Shown piece by piece: positions 38,074 to 47,325 of a stretch of DNA of 64,000 nucleotides. Location of the stretch: assembly GCF_014274685.1 (NCBI RefSeq), contig NZ_CP060393.1, forward strand, positions 4,151,501 to 4,215,500, given 5' to 3'. The notes beneath the pieces are model-generated. The model ran no database searches, was not told where the DNA came from, and saw only the letters and a program-made list of their open reading frames with translations. Numbering within the stretch: the first letter of the stretch is position 1; every line of letters begins with the position of its first letter. A program made the translations under genes and the position numbers. Source of the stretch: Edaphobacter sp. 4G125 (GTDB taxonomy: Bacteria > Acidobacteriota > Terriglobia > Terriglobales > Acidobacteriaceae).

Positions 38074-39309
38074 TTATTTCGGCGTCACACGATAGAGACC
38101 ACCGGTCCTGGAGTCCTCCAGCATCCACAGCGCACCGTCGGGAGCGACCTCGATATCGCGAATGCGGTGGCCGACATCCCAGCGCTCAACCGGTTTGGCT
38201 CCCCCCTTGCCATCGAACGTAATGCGCGTAACCGACTTCGTCGCGAGACCGCTGACGAGGGCCGAGCCCTTCCACTGCGGGAACATATTGCCGTTATAGA
38301 AAACGAGGTTGCCGGGCGCGATTACTGGAGTCCAGTAGATGACGGGCTTGGTGAGGTCGGGCCGTGTATCGGGGCTGGGAATCGGTGTGCCATCGTAGTT
38401 GACGGAGTAAGAAACCAACGGCCAGCCGTAGTTCTTGCCCGGCTCGATCAGGTTCAGCTCATCTCCACCTCGGGGGCCGTGCTCGAGCTCCCACAGGCGA
38501 CCATCCGGTGCGAAAGCCAGGCCGTAGGGTGTGCGGTGACCGCTGCTCCACGTCTCGGAGGGAGTCAGGTTCTTACCGGGAAAAGTGTACGTACGAACGA
38601 CTGGAGCCGTCTTCGCAGCCTCAGTGTTCGCGGGCGGATCGATGACGGGCACGGTGGGAGCACCGATCTTCCCGGCCATCGGGTTGCCTTTCGCGGGCTT
38701 ACCGTCAAGCGTGAGGCGAAGAATCTTGCCGAGCGGCTGGTTGGGATCCTGCGCTGGCGTCATACGCTGACGATCCCCGACGGTGAGGAAGAGATATTTC
38801 CCGTCTGGAGAGAAAGCGACCTGCGCGCCAAACTGTCCGCCTTCGCCGCGCTCGCCGTCGCGCCAGATGACCTTGAGATCCTCAAGGCTCGCCGAGTTTC
38901 CGTTGAGAGCAAGCCTGGCCTTGGCCAGCGCGAGGCTGGATCCGCCAGGCTCTCCCGGCTCGGAATAAGTGAGGTAGACACTATGGTCCTTCGCGTAGTG
39001 GGGCGAAAGAAAGACACCGAGCATGCCGCCCTGTCCGTGATAAAGCGCGGTCGGTACGTTGGCGACCGGGGTCTTCTCTCCCTGTGGCGTAACCAGCACC
39101 ATACCGCCGACCTTCTCGGTGATCAGCATGCGGCTGTCCGGTAGAAAGGCGATGCGCCACGGCAGATTAAGCGTGGTCACTTGAACCATGTTGAAGGGTA
39201 GGGTGGCCTCTGGCTTCTGCTCGCCTGCATTGATCGGTGCGTTGCCCTGTGCATTGGCCTGGGTCGCTGCAAGGGCCACAAATAGCCCCACGATGGCTAA
39301 CTGTCTCAT
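38074..39309 (-). CDS. PQQ-dependent aldose sugar dehydrogenase-like protein
   Basis: The 411-residue protein has a signal peptide ending at ANAQG and a six-bladed beta-propeller of the glucose/sorbosone dehydrogenase family. Motifs are PWRIAFLPDSRMLITEK, GGQGMLGVFLSP-like, SSGHRTPYGLAFAPDGRLWELEHGPRGGDELNL and a final RDIEVAPDGALWMLEDS. These periplasmic enzymes oxidise aldoses using PQQ and Ca2+. It is the last gene of a minus-strand run that includes purF; the 66-base gap may hold its own promoter. The sugar substrate is unknown. Confidence 0.9.
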   Translation of the reverse strand: MRQLAIVGLFVALAATQANAQGNAPINAGEQKPEATLPFNMVQVTTLNLPWRIAFLPDSRMLITEKVGGMVLVTPQGEKTPVANVPTALYHGQGGMLGVFLSPHYAKDHSVYLTYSEPGEPGGSSLALAKARLALNGNSASLEDLKVIWRDGERGEGGQFGAQVAFSPDGKYLFLTVGDRQRMTPAQDPNQPLGKILRLTLDGKPAKGNPMAGKIGAPTVPVIDPPANTEAAKTAPVVRTYTFPGKNLTPSETWSSGHRTPYGLAFAPDGRLWELEHGPRGGDELNLIEPGKNYGWPLVSYSVNYDGTPIPSPDTRPDLTKPVIYWTPVIAPGNLVFYNGNMFPQWKGSALVSGLATKSVTRITFDGKGGAKPVERWDVGHRIRDIEVAPDGALWMLEDSRTGGLYRVTPK

Positions 39310-39375
39310 CTCGTCTCACTTTCAGTCGCTGAAAATTCAGTACCTGAAATGCTATTACACGATGTGTATTACAGG

Positions 39376-40881
39376 CTAAACAGTAGCGGTTGCCGGCAAA
39401 ATCTCGTTTACATCCACCCATGCCGTCGGATAGTCGCCGGTATAACAGGCGGTGCAAAAATCCCCGGGCGAAAGACCGTCGACCGGTTCTCCCTCGGTAC
39501 AAGAGTGAGTCAATCCTACGAGCGAGAGATACGCCAACGAGTCGGCCTCAATAAACTTACAGATCTCGTCGATGGAGTAGTTCGCGGCGATCAGGTCTTT
39601 CTTGCTTGGCGTGTCAACACCATAGAAGCAGGGCGAGATTGTCGGCGGACACGAGATGCGCATGTGCACCTCTTTGGCTCCCGCGGCACGAACCATGCGG
39701 ACGATCTTGCGCGAGGTCGTGCCACGAATGATGGAGTCGTCGATCAGAATCACGCGCTTGCCTTCGAGCAGCGATCGAACCGGATTCAGCTTCATGCGCA
39801 CACCGAAGTCGCGCACACGCTGCTCAGGAGCGATGAAGGTGCGACCCACATAGTGATTACGGATGAGGCCAAAGTTGAACGGAATGCCGGATTCAGCAGC
39901 ATAACCAAGCGCAGCGGTCACACCGGAGTCCGGTACTGGAACCACGAGGTCGGCGGGCACGCCGGACTCACGCGCAAGCTGGCGGCCCATCTCTTCGCGG
40001 CTCTTCTGTACCCAACGGCCGAAGATACGCGAATCGGGACGCGCAAAGTAAACGTGTTCGAAGATGCAGCTCGCCTTGGGCACGGCCGTCTTGGCGAAGT
40101 GGCGCGAGGTCACACCGTCTTCTGAAACCATGACCAGCTCGCCGGGCTCGACGTCGCGCTCGTATTTGGCATGAAGAAGATCGAACGCGCAGGTCTCGGA
40201 GGCAAAGACGAAGGTGTCAGGTGCGCCATTTTCGCCCTTGATGCGGCCCATGGAGAGTGGGCGCAGACCATGCGGGTCGCGCGCAGCAAAGATGCGATTG
40301 CGCGTCATCATCACGATGGAGAAGGCGCCTTCAACCTGCGAGAGAGAGTCGGCGATGCAGTCGACCAGCGTGGATGCCTTCGAGTGTGCGATGAGCTGGA
40401 TGATGATCTCGGAGTCCGATGTCGTCTGGAAGACCGCACCATCGCGTTCCAGCCGCTCCTTGGAATTGCCGAGATTGACGAGGTTGCCGTTGTGCGCAAT
40501 CGCGATCAGGCCGCGAGTGCTCTCGACCGAGATGGGCTGCGCGTTCAGCAGCGCGGAGTCACCAGTTGTCGAGTAACGCGTATGGCCGATGGCCATGTGG
40601 CCGGGAAGCTTTGCCAGCACGGGGTCGGTAAAGATCTCCGAGACCAGCCCCATTCCCTTGATGTCGTTGACGTTCTGGCCATCGGCAGAGGCAATGCCTC
40701 CGGACTCCTGTCCACGATGCTGCAACGAGTACAGGCCCCAGTAGGTCATCCGTGCTGCATCGGGATGGTTGTAGACCGCCATGATGCCGCACTCTTCGCG
40801 GAGTTTGTCGAACGGGGTCTCGTCGTCCTGCATCTCGTCCATCATCACGTCGTTCTCGAAAGTGGTGAGTTTGCTGTTCAT
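39376..40881 (-). CDS. purF: Amidophosphoribosyltransferase
   Basis: The 501-residue enzyme has the glutaminase Cys after a short propeptide ([11 protein letters not shown]), the SLQHRGQES signature, and the phosphoribosyltransferase motif [18 protein letters not shown]. It makes phosphoribosylamine, the first committed step of purine synthesis. A set of Cys residues near the C-terminus fits the Fe-S or metal form of the family. It overlaps the purL stop by 4 bases (ATGA), which couples the two enzymes. Confidence 0.97.
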   Translation of the reverse strand: MNSKLTTFENDVMMDEMQDDETPFDKLREECGIMAVYNHPDAARMTYWGLYSLQHRGQESGGIASADGQNVNDIKGMGLVSEIFTDPVLAKLPGHMAIGHTRYSTTGDSALLNAQPISVESTRGLIAIAHNGNLVNLGNSKERLERDGAVFQTTSDSEIIIQLIAHSKASTLVDCIADSLSQVEGAFSIVMMTRNRIFAARDPHGLRPLSMGRIKGENGAPDTFVFASETCAFDLLHAKYERDVEPGELVMVSEDGVTSRHFAKTAVPKASCIFEHVYFARPDSRIFGRWVQKSREEMGRQLARESGVPADLVVPVPDSGVTAALGYAAESGIPFNFGLIRNHYVGRTFIAPEQRVRDFGVRMKLNPVRSLLEGKRVILIDDSIIRGTTSRKIVRMVRAAGAKEVHMRISCPPTISPCFYGVDTPSKKDLIAANYSIDEICKFIEADSLAYLSLVGLTHSCTEGEPVDGLSPGDFCTACYTGDYPTAWVDVNEILPATATV

Positions 40882-43289
40882 GCTGTCACCAGCTCGTCTG
40901 CAATTTGGGATTCAAGAGCACCGGACCACGCCGCTTTTAACTCGGCAATCGATGTATCGATCAGCATCTTGCCATTGATTTCTACTGTGTACTTGCCACT
41001 GGTAACCTCCCCGATGGGGAAGGCCCACACTCTTCCAACGTCCTTCAATACAGTTTGAATCTCATCGAGATTTGCAGGATCAACCGTCGCGATCACCGAA
41101 GAACCTACTTCACTGAAGAGACGCTCTGTCAGCAGAAAAGAATCGTCTGATTCCATCTTCATCACAATCTTCACACCAAGATTGCGCGGGAACCCGCCCT
41201 TGGCAAATGCGGTTGCACAGCCGCCATCGGAGAGATCGCCTGCCGATTTGAGAAGACCTTTATCAGCGAGAGCAATGAGTGCTTTCTGCAAAGCAACTTC
41301 TTCCTCGAGGTGAAGCACAGGAGGAGCGCCCCATAGCTCACCAAGCACGGTCTTTGCGAAGTCCGTTGCTCCCATGTCCTGCTTAGCGTTGCGATCTTTG
41401 CCGGTAAGAGCTGAAAGAAAGAGAACCGTGTCGCCTGCTTTCCGGAAGTTTGCGGGTACGGCCTTGGTCACATCATCAATAATGCCGACGATCCCAACCA
41501 CCGGCGTCGGATAGATTCCCACGCCTTTGGTCTCGTTGTAGAGAGAGACGTTGCCGCCGGTGATCGGCGTTCCCAGCGCCTTGCAGGCCTCGGACATGCC
41601 GTCGATGGCATTCGAGAGCTGCGCCATGATCTCCGGCTTTTCAGGGTTGCCGAAGTTCAGGCAGTTCGTGGCGGAAACAGGTGTTGCGCCGGTGCAGGCG
41701 ACCTTGCGGGCAGCCTCGGCTACGGCGTGCATCGCGCCCAGCTTGGGATCGAGGTAGGCCCAGCGACCATTGCCCGCGAGTGCCATCGCGAGTCCGCGCT
41801 CGCGCAGAGCATGCGCCTGCTCGCGGTCGTCCATCGGAGAGAGCGATGTACCTTTGGTGCCAGTGCCCTTGATGCGCATGACGCCGGCCTCGCCGCCGGG
41901 GCCCTGCACGGTGTTGGTCTGGACCATCGAGTCGTACTGCTCGTAGACCCAGCGTTTGTCGCAGATGTTCGCCGAGGCCAACAGCTTCTTGAGGTCGGCG
42001 GTGTAATCGCGTGGTTTCTTCAACTCTTCGAGCACATGTGCTGGAGGATCCTTCGGCACAGGAGGATTCCACGTACCGACAGGCCGGTGGTAGACCGGAG
42101 CATCGTCCGTCAGCGAGACGTTCGGGATGTCGGCCATCAGCACGCCACCCTGCGTGATGCGCATCTTCGGCTCCGCGGTGACCTCGCCCACGATGGAGGC
42201 ATCGAGGCCCCACTTGGAGAAGACATCGAGGACTTCGACGGCTCGATTTTTGTCGGCAACCAGAAGCATGCGCTCCTGCGACTCCGACAGCATGATCTCG
42301 TAGCTGGTCATGCCGGTTTCGCGCTGCGGGACTCTATCTAATTCAACAGTCAGGCCGAGTCCGCCACGAGCGCCCATCTCGCAGGTGGAGCAGGTGAGGC
42401 CAGCCGCGCCCATGTCCTGAATGCCGAGTACGGCGCCGGTGGCCATGGCCTCGATGCAGGCCTCGAGCAGCAGCTTCTCCATGAAAGGATCGCCCATCTG
42501 CACGTTGGGGCGTTTCTGCTCGGAGCCCTCAGTGAACTCTTCGCTGGCCATGGTCGCGCCGTGGATACCGTCGCGGCCCGTCTTGGCTCCCACGTAGATC
42601 ACGGGATTACCGACGCCGACCGCCTTGGCATAGAAGATCTCGTCCTTCTTCACCAATCCAAGCGCGAAGGCGTTGACCAAAGGATTACCGGAGTAGCACG
42701 GCTCGAAGCGGGTTTCGCCGCCGAGGTTAGGCACGCCGAAGCAGTTGCCGTAACCCGCGATACCATGTACGACACCAGTGACCACCTGATGGTTCTTCAC
42801 CCGGAGCGCCTCGTCAGGCTCGGTCTCGTCGAGAGGGCCGAAGCGGAGTGAATCCATGACGGCCAACGGACGGGCGTTCATGGTGAAGATGTCGCGCAGA
42901 ATTCCGCCCACACCCGTCGCCGCGCCCTGGTAGGGCTCGATGTAGCTGGGATGATTATGCGACTCGATCTTGAAGGCGCAGGCCCATCCGTCGCCCACGT
43001 CGATGATTCCGGCGTTCTCTCCGGGCCCCTGCACCACAGAACCAGGGCCGGAGGTGCGGTCACCCTTCGTCGGAAGTCTTTTCAAATGAACGCGGGAGGA
43101 CTTGTACGAGCAGTGCTCGGACCACATGACCGAAAAAATCCCCAGCTCGGTCAGGCTGGGGGTACGGCCAAGGGCCGCTTCGATCCGTTTGTACTCATCG
43201 GGAGTAATACTATGCTGCTTCAACAGCTCCGGGGTGATCGTCGCTGGGGAAGGTACCGTCAGGGGCTGTTCTGCTTGCAGATGGGCCAT
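40878..43289 (-). CDS. purL: Phosphoribosylformylglycinamidine synthase subunit PurL
   Basis: The 803-residue protein is the small-PurL type, with the signature [14 protein letters not shown], a conserved [21 protein letters not shown]/metal site, and two tandem AIR-synthase-like halves. It converts FGAR to FGAM using ATP and ammonia from PurQ, with PurS as linker; neither is in this window. It is somewhat longer than typical PurL (about 740) because of the N-terminal extension and inserts near residues 395-430. dut lies 72 bases upstream on the same strand and may be co-transcribed. Confidence 0.97.
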   Translation of the reverse strand: MAHLQAEQPLTVPSPATITPELLKQHSITPDEYKRIEAALGRTPSLTELGIFSVMWSEHCSYKSSRVHLKRLPTKGDRTSGPGSVVQGPGENAGIIDVGDGWACAFKIESHNHPSYIEPYQGAATGVGGILRDIFTMNARPLAVMDSLRFGPLDETEPDEALRVKNHQVVTGVVHGIAGYGNCFGVPNLGGETRFEPCYSGNPLVNAFALGLVKKDEIFYAKAVGVGNPVIYVGAKTGRDGIHGATMASEEFTEGSEQKRPNVQMGDPFMEKLLLEACIEAMATGAVLGIQDMGAAGLTCSTCEMGARGGLGLTVELDRVPQRETGMTSYEIMLSESQERMLLVADKNRAVEVLDVFSKWGLDASIVGEVTAEPKMRITQGGVLMADIPNVSLTDDAPVYHRPVGTWNPPVPKDPPAHVLEELKKPRDYTADLKKLLASANICDKRWVYEQYDSMVQTNTVQGPGGEAGVMRIKGTGTKGTSLSPMDDREQAHALRERGLAMALAGNGRWAYLDPKLGAMHAVAEAARKVACTGATPVSATNCLNFGNPEKPEIMAQLSNAIDGMSEACKALGTPITGGNVSLYNETKGVGIYPTPVVGIVGIIDDVTKAVPANFRKAGDTVLFLSALTGKDRNAKQDMGATDFAKTVLGELWGAPPVLHLEEEVALQKALIALADKGLLKSAGDLSDGGCATAFAKGGFPRNLGVKIVMKMESDDSFLLTERLFSEVGSSVIATVDPANLDEIQTVLKDVGRVWAFPIGEVTSGKYTVEINGKMLIDTSIAELKAAWSGALESQIADELVTA

Positions 43290-43361
43290 GGCTCGCTACG
43301 TTAATTGTACGTGACTTCTCAAGAGCGAGTGCTCAGGCACCGGGGCATGCTTTTTGTTGCC

Positions 43362-43802
43362 TTACCGCACCCCAGTGCTGCCAAAACCTCCGGCTCCTCG
43401 CGCGGCCTCGCCTAGCTCTTCCACCTCGGTAAATGAAGCCTGAATGCGCTGGACGATGCGAAGCTGCGCGATGCGGTCGCCCGATTTCACCTCTACAGCC
43501 GCCGCGCCCAAGTTGGTCACAACAATGCGAATCTCGCCACGGTATCCCGGATCAATCACTCCGGCCAGTGTCGTAACTCCCTTTAGCGCGAGACCGGAGC
43601 GGTCCTCAACCAGCGCACCGTGAGTAGAAGGGAACTCCATCGCCACGCCGGTCGGAATCGCAACCGTCGACCCTGATTCAAGAATGATGCCTTCAGCGGC
43701 ATAGAGGTCCGCAGCCAGATCGCCATACTCCCCTACATGCGCATAGCGCGGAAGACGCGCCTCCGGAACCAGCTTTTTCACACCAATCCTTACTTCGCTC
43801 AA
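43362..43802 (-). CDS. dut: Deoxyuridine 5'-triphosphate nucleotidohydrolase
   Basis: The 146-residue trimeric dUTPase shows the five family motifs in order: ADLYAAEG (motif 1), DRSGLAL (2), GVIDPGYRGEI (3), GDRIAQLRI (4) and GAGGFGSTG (5). It removes dUTP to prevent uracil incorporation and supplies dUMP. It is divergent from the membrane glycosyltransferase 38 bases away, so their promoters overlap or are very short. Downstream on the same strand is purL. Confidence 0.95.
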   Translation of the reverse strand: MSEVRIGVKKLVPEARLPRYAHVGEYGDLAADLYAAEGIILESGSTVAIPTGVAMEFPSTHGALVEDRSGLALKGVTTLAGVIDPGYRGEIRIVVTNLGAAAVEVKSGDRIAQLRIVQRIQASFTEVEELGEAARGAGGFGSTGVR

Positions 43803-43840
43803 AAACTTTCTCCTCTCTCGATCGGGAAACCTCTTCCATC

Positions 43841-45253
43841 ATGGCAGAACTGCTATCCCTTATCGATAAAATCAAAGATGTGAAGCTCGATCGGTTGTGG
43901 AAATGGATGAAAGGCGACGACCTCGGGGGGAGTCGCGCACGTCTACCATGGCGTCTATTCTGGACTGGCCTGATCGTGCGCCTTCTGTATATCGTTCTGG
44001 CTCATTCCTATCACTTTCGCGCGCTCAACGACCATTTCCAATATGGTTGGGAAGCGGGCCGCATCGCCCGAGCGCTGGCCACTGGTTACGGCTACGCCGA
44101 TCCATTCTCCGGACACACTGGTCCGACAGCCTGGCTGACTCCAATCTACCCCTTGATCATGGCTGGGGCTTTTAAGCTGTTTGGCGTCTATACGCCTTTA
44201 TCAGCATTCGCTATTCTGGCCGTCAATAGCATCTTTTCTGCAGCCACTGCACCAGCTGTCTATGAAATTGCCTGGCGTTGTTACGATGCGCAGGGCTTCG
44301 GACGACGGGTAGCGCTCTGGTCTGGCTGGATATGGGCTCTATACCCTGCAGCGCTGCAGTACGCCGTCCGCTGGCTCTGGGAGATGTCGATCACCGCCTG
44401 CGTTTTCGCCTGGATTCTGGTGATCGCGCTGCGCTTTCGCAGAATCGGCGACACATCCTCGACACCTGAGCACAACGCGGTGTGTCTGTGGAGCTTCTTC
44501 GGTGTGCTGTGGGCGGCGGTTGCACTCTCCAATCCTTCGCTATTATTGACGCTTCCAGTCACAGCAATTTGGATGTTAATGGGTTCACAGAATGGTGTGG
44601 AGATACGCAAAAATCTCACTCGCGCCGGACTCGCTGCAATCCTGTTTCTCTGTTGCACAGCACCATGGGTTTACCGGAATTGGCGCGTCTTTCAAGCTTT
44701 CATCCCCACACGCGGCAACTTCGGCGCAGAACTTTGCCAATCCGTCTTGCCCTCCAACGGCGGCTTTCCCTGGGGTGGAACGATTCCTCCAACAACCGCA
44801 TCGCCGGAATTTCAACGTTACCGTAGCATCGGCGAAGTCGCTTACGTGCGCGAACAGGGAGCCAAGGCAAACGTGATCATCGCCACGGACCGGAGTCGTA
44901 TTGTGGGATACGCCTTCAAACGCATCTACTTCTTCTGGTTCGGGGTTCCCAAGCCAGCCGAGCAAGGCATCCTGGTGGAAGCCACCCGGCGACTCAACTA
45001 TTGCTTTATCACGATGGCTGCACTGATGGGACTCGCTCTCTCTCTGCATCGCAAAGTACCCGCAGCAGGACTCTTTGCCAGCATCTTTCTCGTCATGCCT
45101 CTCCCCTATTACATGCTCACGGTACAGGCACGTTTCCGCCATCCTCTGGAACCCGTTATGACAGTCTTGATCGTCTTTCTTTTTCAGTCCGCCGTCATAA
45201 AGCGCACTCGAGACACGTCCAAGAAAAGAGTCTCCGCAGGTGCGGCTCGATGA
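43841..45253 (+). CDS. GT-C-type polytopic membrane glycosyltransferase
   Basis: The 470-residue protein has about ten hydrophobic segments and the layout of GT39/ArnT-like GT-C enzymes, with a short acidic loop after the first helix (NDHFQYGWEAGRIARALATGYGYADPF). Such enzymes use lipid-linked sugars to modify proteins, lipids or polysaccharides outside the cytoplasmic membrane. Its stop overlaps the start of an SDR epimerase gene (ATGA), which suggests that the two make and transfer a modified sugar. The acceptor is unknown. Confidence 0.8.
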   Translation: MAELLSLIDKIKDVKLDRLWKWMKGDDLGGSRARLPWRLFWTGLIVRLLYIVLAHSYHFRALNDHFQYGWEAGRIARALATGYGYADPFSGHTGPTAWLTPIYPLIMAGAFKLFGVYTPLSAFAILAVNSIFSAATAPAVYEIAWRCYDAQGFGRRVALWSGWIWALYPAALQYAVRWLWEMSITACVFAWILVIALRFRRIGDTSSTPEHNAVCLWSFFGVLWAAVALSNPSLLLTLPVTAIWMLMGSQNGVEIRKNLTRAGLAAILFLCCTAPWVYRNWRVFQAFIPTRGNFGAELCQSVLPSNGGFPWGGTIPPTTASPEFQRYRSIGEVAYVREQGAKANVIIATDRSRIVGYAFKRIYFFWFGVPKPAEQGILVEATRRLNYCFITMAALMGLALSLHRKVPAAGLFASIFLVMPLPYYMLTVQARFRHPLEPVMTVLIVFLFQSAVIKRTRDTSKKRVSAGAAR

Positions 45254-46296
45254 AACAGAACCAAAATATCCTTGTTACCGGCGGTTCCGGCTTCTTTGGT
45301 GGAGTCCTCAAACGCCGCCTCCTTTCAGAAGGTTATGCCGTTACGAACATCGATCTCGTTGCCGACACGGATACACACCCGGCGCTGACCAGCATCCGGG
45401 GCGATATTCGCGATGCGGCTCTGCTTGACTCTATTTTCGCGAAAGGCGACTTTCGTGCCGTCCTGCACTGCGCTGCGCTGTTGGCCCACGATACCGTTGA
45501 CGACAACGACCTGTGGACTTCAAACGTCGATGGCACACGCAATATTGCCGAAGCGTGCCGGACTCACGGCGTACGGCAGCTCGTCTTTACCTCAACCAAC
45601 TGCCTGTGGGCCTCGAACCTGGGCCATGAGGTGCGCGAGGACGAGCCGCCGAATCCGGTCGAGTTGTACGGGCGCTCGAAGCTTGCTGCCGAACAAGCCT
45701 TAAAGCCTTACGAGACAGAACTGAACATCATCACCATCCGCTGCCCGACCATCATCGATTCAGGCCGCCTCGGCCTACTCGCAATCCTCTTCGAGTTCAT
45801 TGACGACGGCAAGAAGGTATGGGTGGTCGGCACAGGCGGCAATCGCTACCAGTTCATCTATGCTCAGGACCTGGCCACAGCCTGCATCCAGGCGATGGCC
45901 TACCCGCACTCGGACCTCTTCCATATTGGCTCGGAAAATGTCTGTTCCCTGCGCGAGGTTTACGAGGCGGTCATCCGTGACGCCGGCACCAAGGCTCGCG
46001 TGGCACAGTTGCCGAAGGCTCCGACAATCGCAGCAATGAAGCTCGCGCACAAGCTTGGCGTCTCCCCCCTGGGCCCATACCACTACCGCATGATTGCAGA
46101 GGACTTCATCTTTGACACAACACGCATTCGCGAAAGGCTCGGCTGGCGCCCCACAGTGACCAACCAGCAGATGATGATCGAAGCCTACCGTTACTACTCC
46201 TCGCAGCGGCGGCAGATTCACTCGCGCAAAGAGGTCTCGGCACACTCAAAGCCTGCGGAGATGGGCGTGATCCGGCTGCTGAAATGGCTCTCTTAG
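45250..46296 (+). CDS. NAD-dependent epimerase/dehydratase (extended SDR)
   Basis: The 348-residue protein has the NAD-binding motif VTGGSGFFGG, a Ser-Thr-rich active-site strand (VFTSTNCLW) and the catalytic YGRSKLAAE (Tyr-xxx-Lys), all typical of extended short-chain dehydrogenases that act on nucleotide sugars or similar lipid-linked groups. The true start is the ATG that overlaps the preceding stop; a longer upstream frame is a shadow of the glycosyltransferase. The coupling with a GT-C enzyme suggests a role in sugar precursor supply. Confidence 0.9.
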   Translation: MKQNQNILVTGGSGFFGGVLKRRLLSEGYAVTNIDLVADTDTHPALTSIRGDIRDAALLDSIFAKGDFRAVLHCAALLAHDTVDDNDLWTSNVDGTRNIAEACRTHGVRQLVFTSTNCLWASNLGHEVREDEPPNPVELYGRSKLAAEQALKPYETELNIITIRCPTIIDSGRLGLLAILFEFIDDGKKVWVVGTGGNRYQFIYAQDLATACIQAMAYPHSDLFHIGSENVCSLREVYEAVIRDAGTKARVAQLPKAPTIAAMKLAHKLGVSPLGPYHYRMIAEDFIFDTTRIRERLGWRPTVTNQQMMIEAYRYYSSQRRQIHSRKEVSAHSKPAEMGVIRLLKWLS

Positions 46297-46325
46297 CCAT
46301 AAGATAGATCATGCCGGCTGGACCA

Positions 46326-46339
46326 TTGACCCAGGTCAA
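46326..46339. promoter_or_regulatory. FNR/CRP-like inverted repeat upstream of the cold-shock gene
   Basis: TTGACCCAGGTCAA is an interrupted palindrome with TTGAC-N4-GTCAA spacing, like sites of FNR/CRP-family regulators (FNR: TTGAT-N4-ATCAA). It lies about 50 bases upstream of a possible -10 (TATACT, 46386-46391). This is one short match and may be chance. Confidence 0.3.
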
Positions 46340-46362
46340 GCTATAGATTCTAAACATGCCGC

Positions 46363-46391
46363 CCGACATCGAGGGCATCTAGTTGTATACT
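46363..46391 (+). promoter_or_regulatory. Possible promoter of the cold-shock gene
   Basis: TATACT (46386-46391) is a good -10 box; 17 bases upstream is CCGACA, a weak -35. Transcription would start near 46398, giving a leader of about 115 bases before the ATG. Long leaders are common for cold-shock genes, whose mRNA structure changes with temperature. Confidence 0.4.
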
Positions 46392-46513
46392 AAAGGGGAT
46401 CGCCGAATACTGGCGTGGTTCTTGCTTGTTCTGGCTGCACCGCTCTACTCGCAAACCAACACCACATTGAGTTCAGCGGTACATTAAACGACAGCAGTAA
46501 AAGGAATAAGCAA

Positions 46514-46714
46514 ATGGAACAAGGTACAGTAAAGTGGTTCAACGATGCGAAGGGCTTTGGCTTCCTGAGCCGTGAGGGTGGCGAGGACGTTTTCGTCCAC
46601 TTCTCCGCGATTCAGTCGAACGGTTTCCGTTCACTTCAGGAAGGCCAGGCAGTTCAGTTCAACGTGGTCAAGGGCCCCAAGGGCTGGCAGGCGGAGAACG
46701 TTCAGGTTCTGTAA
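46514..46714 (+). CDS. cspA: Cold-shock domain protein
   Basis: The 66-residue OB-fold protein has the RNA-binding motifs [11 protein letters not shown] (RNP1) and DVFVHFSAI (RNP2), as in CspA-type RNA chaperones that bind single-stranded nucleic acid. AAGGA precedes the ATG by 8 bases. It is a one-gene unit, with its own leader and a terminator at 46731. Whether it is induced by cold cannot be told from the protein. Confidence 0.95.
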   Translation: MEQGTVKWFNDAKGFGFLSREGGEDVFVHFSAIQSNGFRSLQEGQAVQFNVVKGPKGWQAENVQVL

Positions 46715-46730
46715 ACATCAGCCTTACCGG

Positions 46731-46762
46731 AAAAGGGCGCGCCGAAGGGCCGCCCTTTTTTC
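46731..46762 (+). terminator. Intrinsic terminator of the cold-shock gene
   Basis: AAAAGGGCG and CGCCCTTTT form a 9-bp stem (46731-46739 with 46751-46759) with an 11-base loop that can itself form a short GCC-GAA-GGC hairpin, followed by T's. It lies 16 bases after the stop. Confidence 0.88.
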
Positions 46763-46818
46763 ATTCTGGGAGAAATTTCTACACCCCCTATCCATAGCAG
46801 AGATTCATGGAGGATCTT

Positions 46819-47232
46819 ATGTTTACCGTTCCATCCGGAAAGTACCAGCTAAAATCCCTGCACGAAGAAATTGCTCTTTTTGACCGCAAACTGGCCCATC
46901 TTCAAAAATACGAGGCCTTCGCCACTGAAGCCGAACGCGGCACCGCTGCGGGGAAACTCTCGGCCAAGCGCAACCTTCTGGTCCGAAAAGCCCAGCAGAT
47001 GATCGATGAAGGCATCGAGTTTGACGAGGTGGAACGCCCTAAATCTCTTCGAGAAGAGTCGGACGGCGAAACAACCGGCGAAGCGTCCATCTCTGCCGCG
47101 GAGTCGGCAACATGGTCGGTTGTCGCGCTTCGATCCAGCTCAGAACCATCGCCATATCTCGGGACGTCGCTCGATTCCGAGCACGGGTTGCAGGCTTACA
47201 AAAAGAACAAAGCTAAACGCAAGACCGCATAG
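46819..47232 (+). CDS. Hypothetical protein (137 aa), helical N-terminal half
   Basis: The protein has a charged, helix-forming first half (LKSLHEEIALFDRKLAHLQKYEAFATEAERG) followed by a Ser/Glu-rich linker and a basic C-terminal end (AYKKNKAKRKTA). GGAGGA lies 5 bases before ATG 46819, which is preferred to an ATG 4 codons earlier. No family is recognised. It has no signal peptide, and the acidic middle and basic tail suggest a nucleic-acid- or ribosome-associated protein, but that is a guess. Confidence 0.6.
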   Translation: MFTVPSGKYQLKSLHEEIALFDRKLAHLQKYEAFATEAERGTAAGKLSAKRNLLVRKAQQMIDEGIEFDEVERPKSLREESDGETTGEASISAAESATWSVVALRSSSEPSPYLGTSLDSEHGLQAYKKNKAKRKTA

Positions 47233-47238
47233 GTATCC

Positions 47239-47315
47239 CATGCGCAGGAGCAGGGCGGAGTCCACCGGGCTGACAGGCATAGAAGAGTAACTCGAACGCA
47301 CCAGCGGACCCCTCT
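47239..47315. pseudogene. Scrambled remnant of a lipoyl synthase (lipA) 3' end
   Basis: Two stretches match the 3' end of lipA (51760-52758). 47239-47274 on the plus strand reads like the lipA codons for HAQEQ...AESTGLT, with one inserted G and differences mostly at third positions. 47287-47315 on the minus strand reads like the codons for the GPLVRSSY part. In intact lipA these two stretches are contiguous and in one orientation; here the second is inverted and the two are separated by 12 bases. The third-position differences indicate an old coding copy, not a recent duplication. Confidence 0.65.
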
Positions 47316-47325
47316 CTGTTTATGC

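Noticed and set aside
43290..43361. Possible separate regulatory element between dut and purL
   Set aside because: The 72-base spacer shows no hairpin, promoter or palindrome beyond chance.
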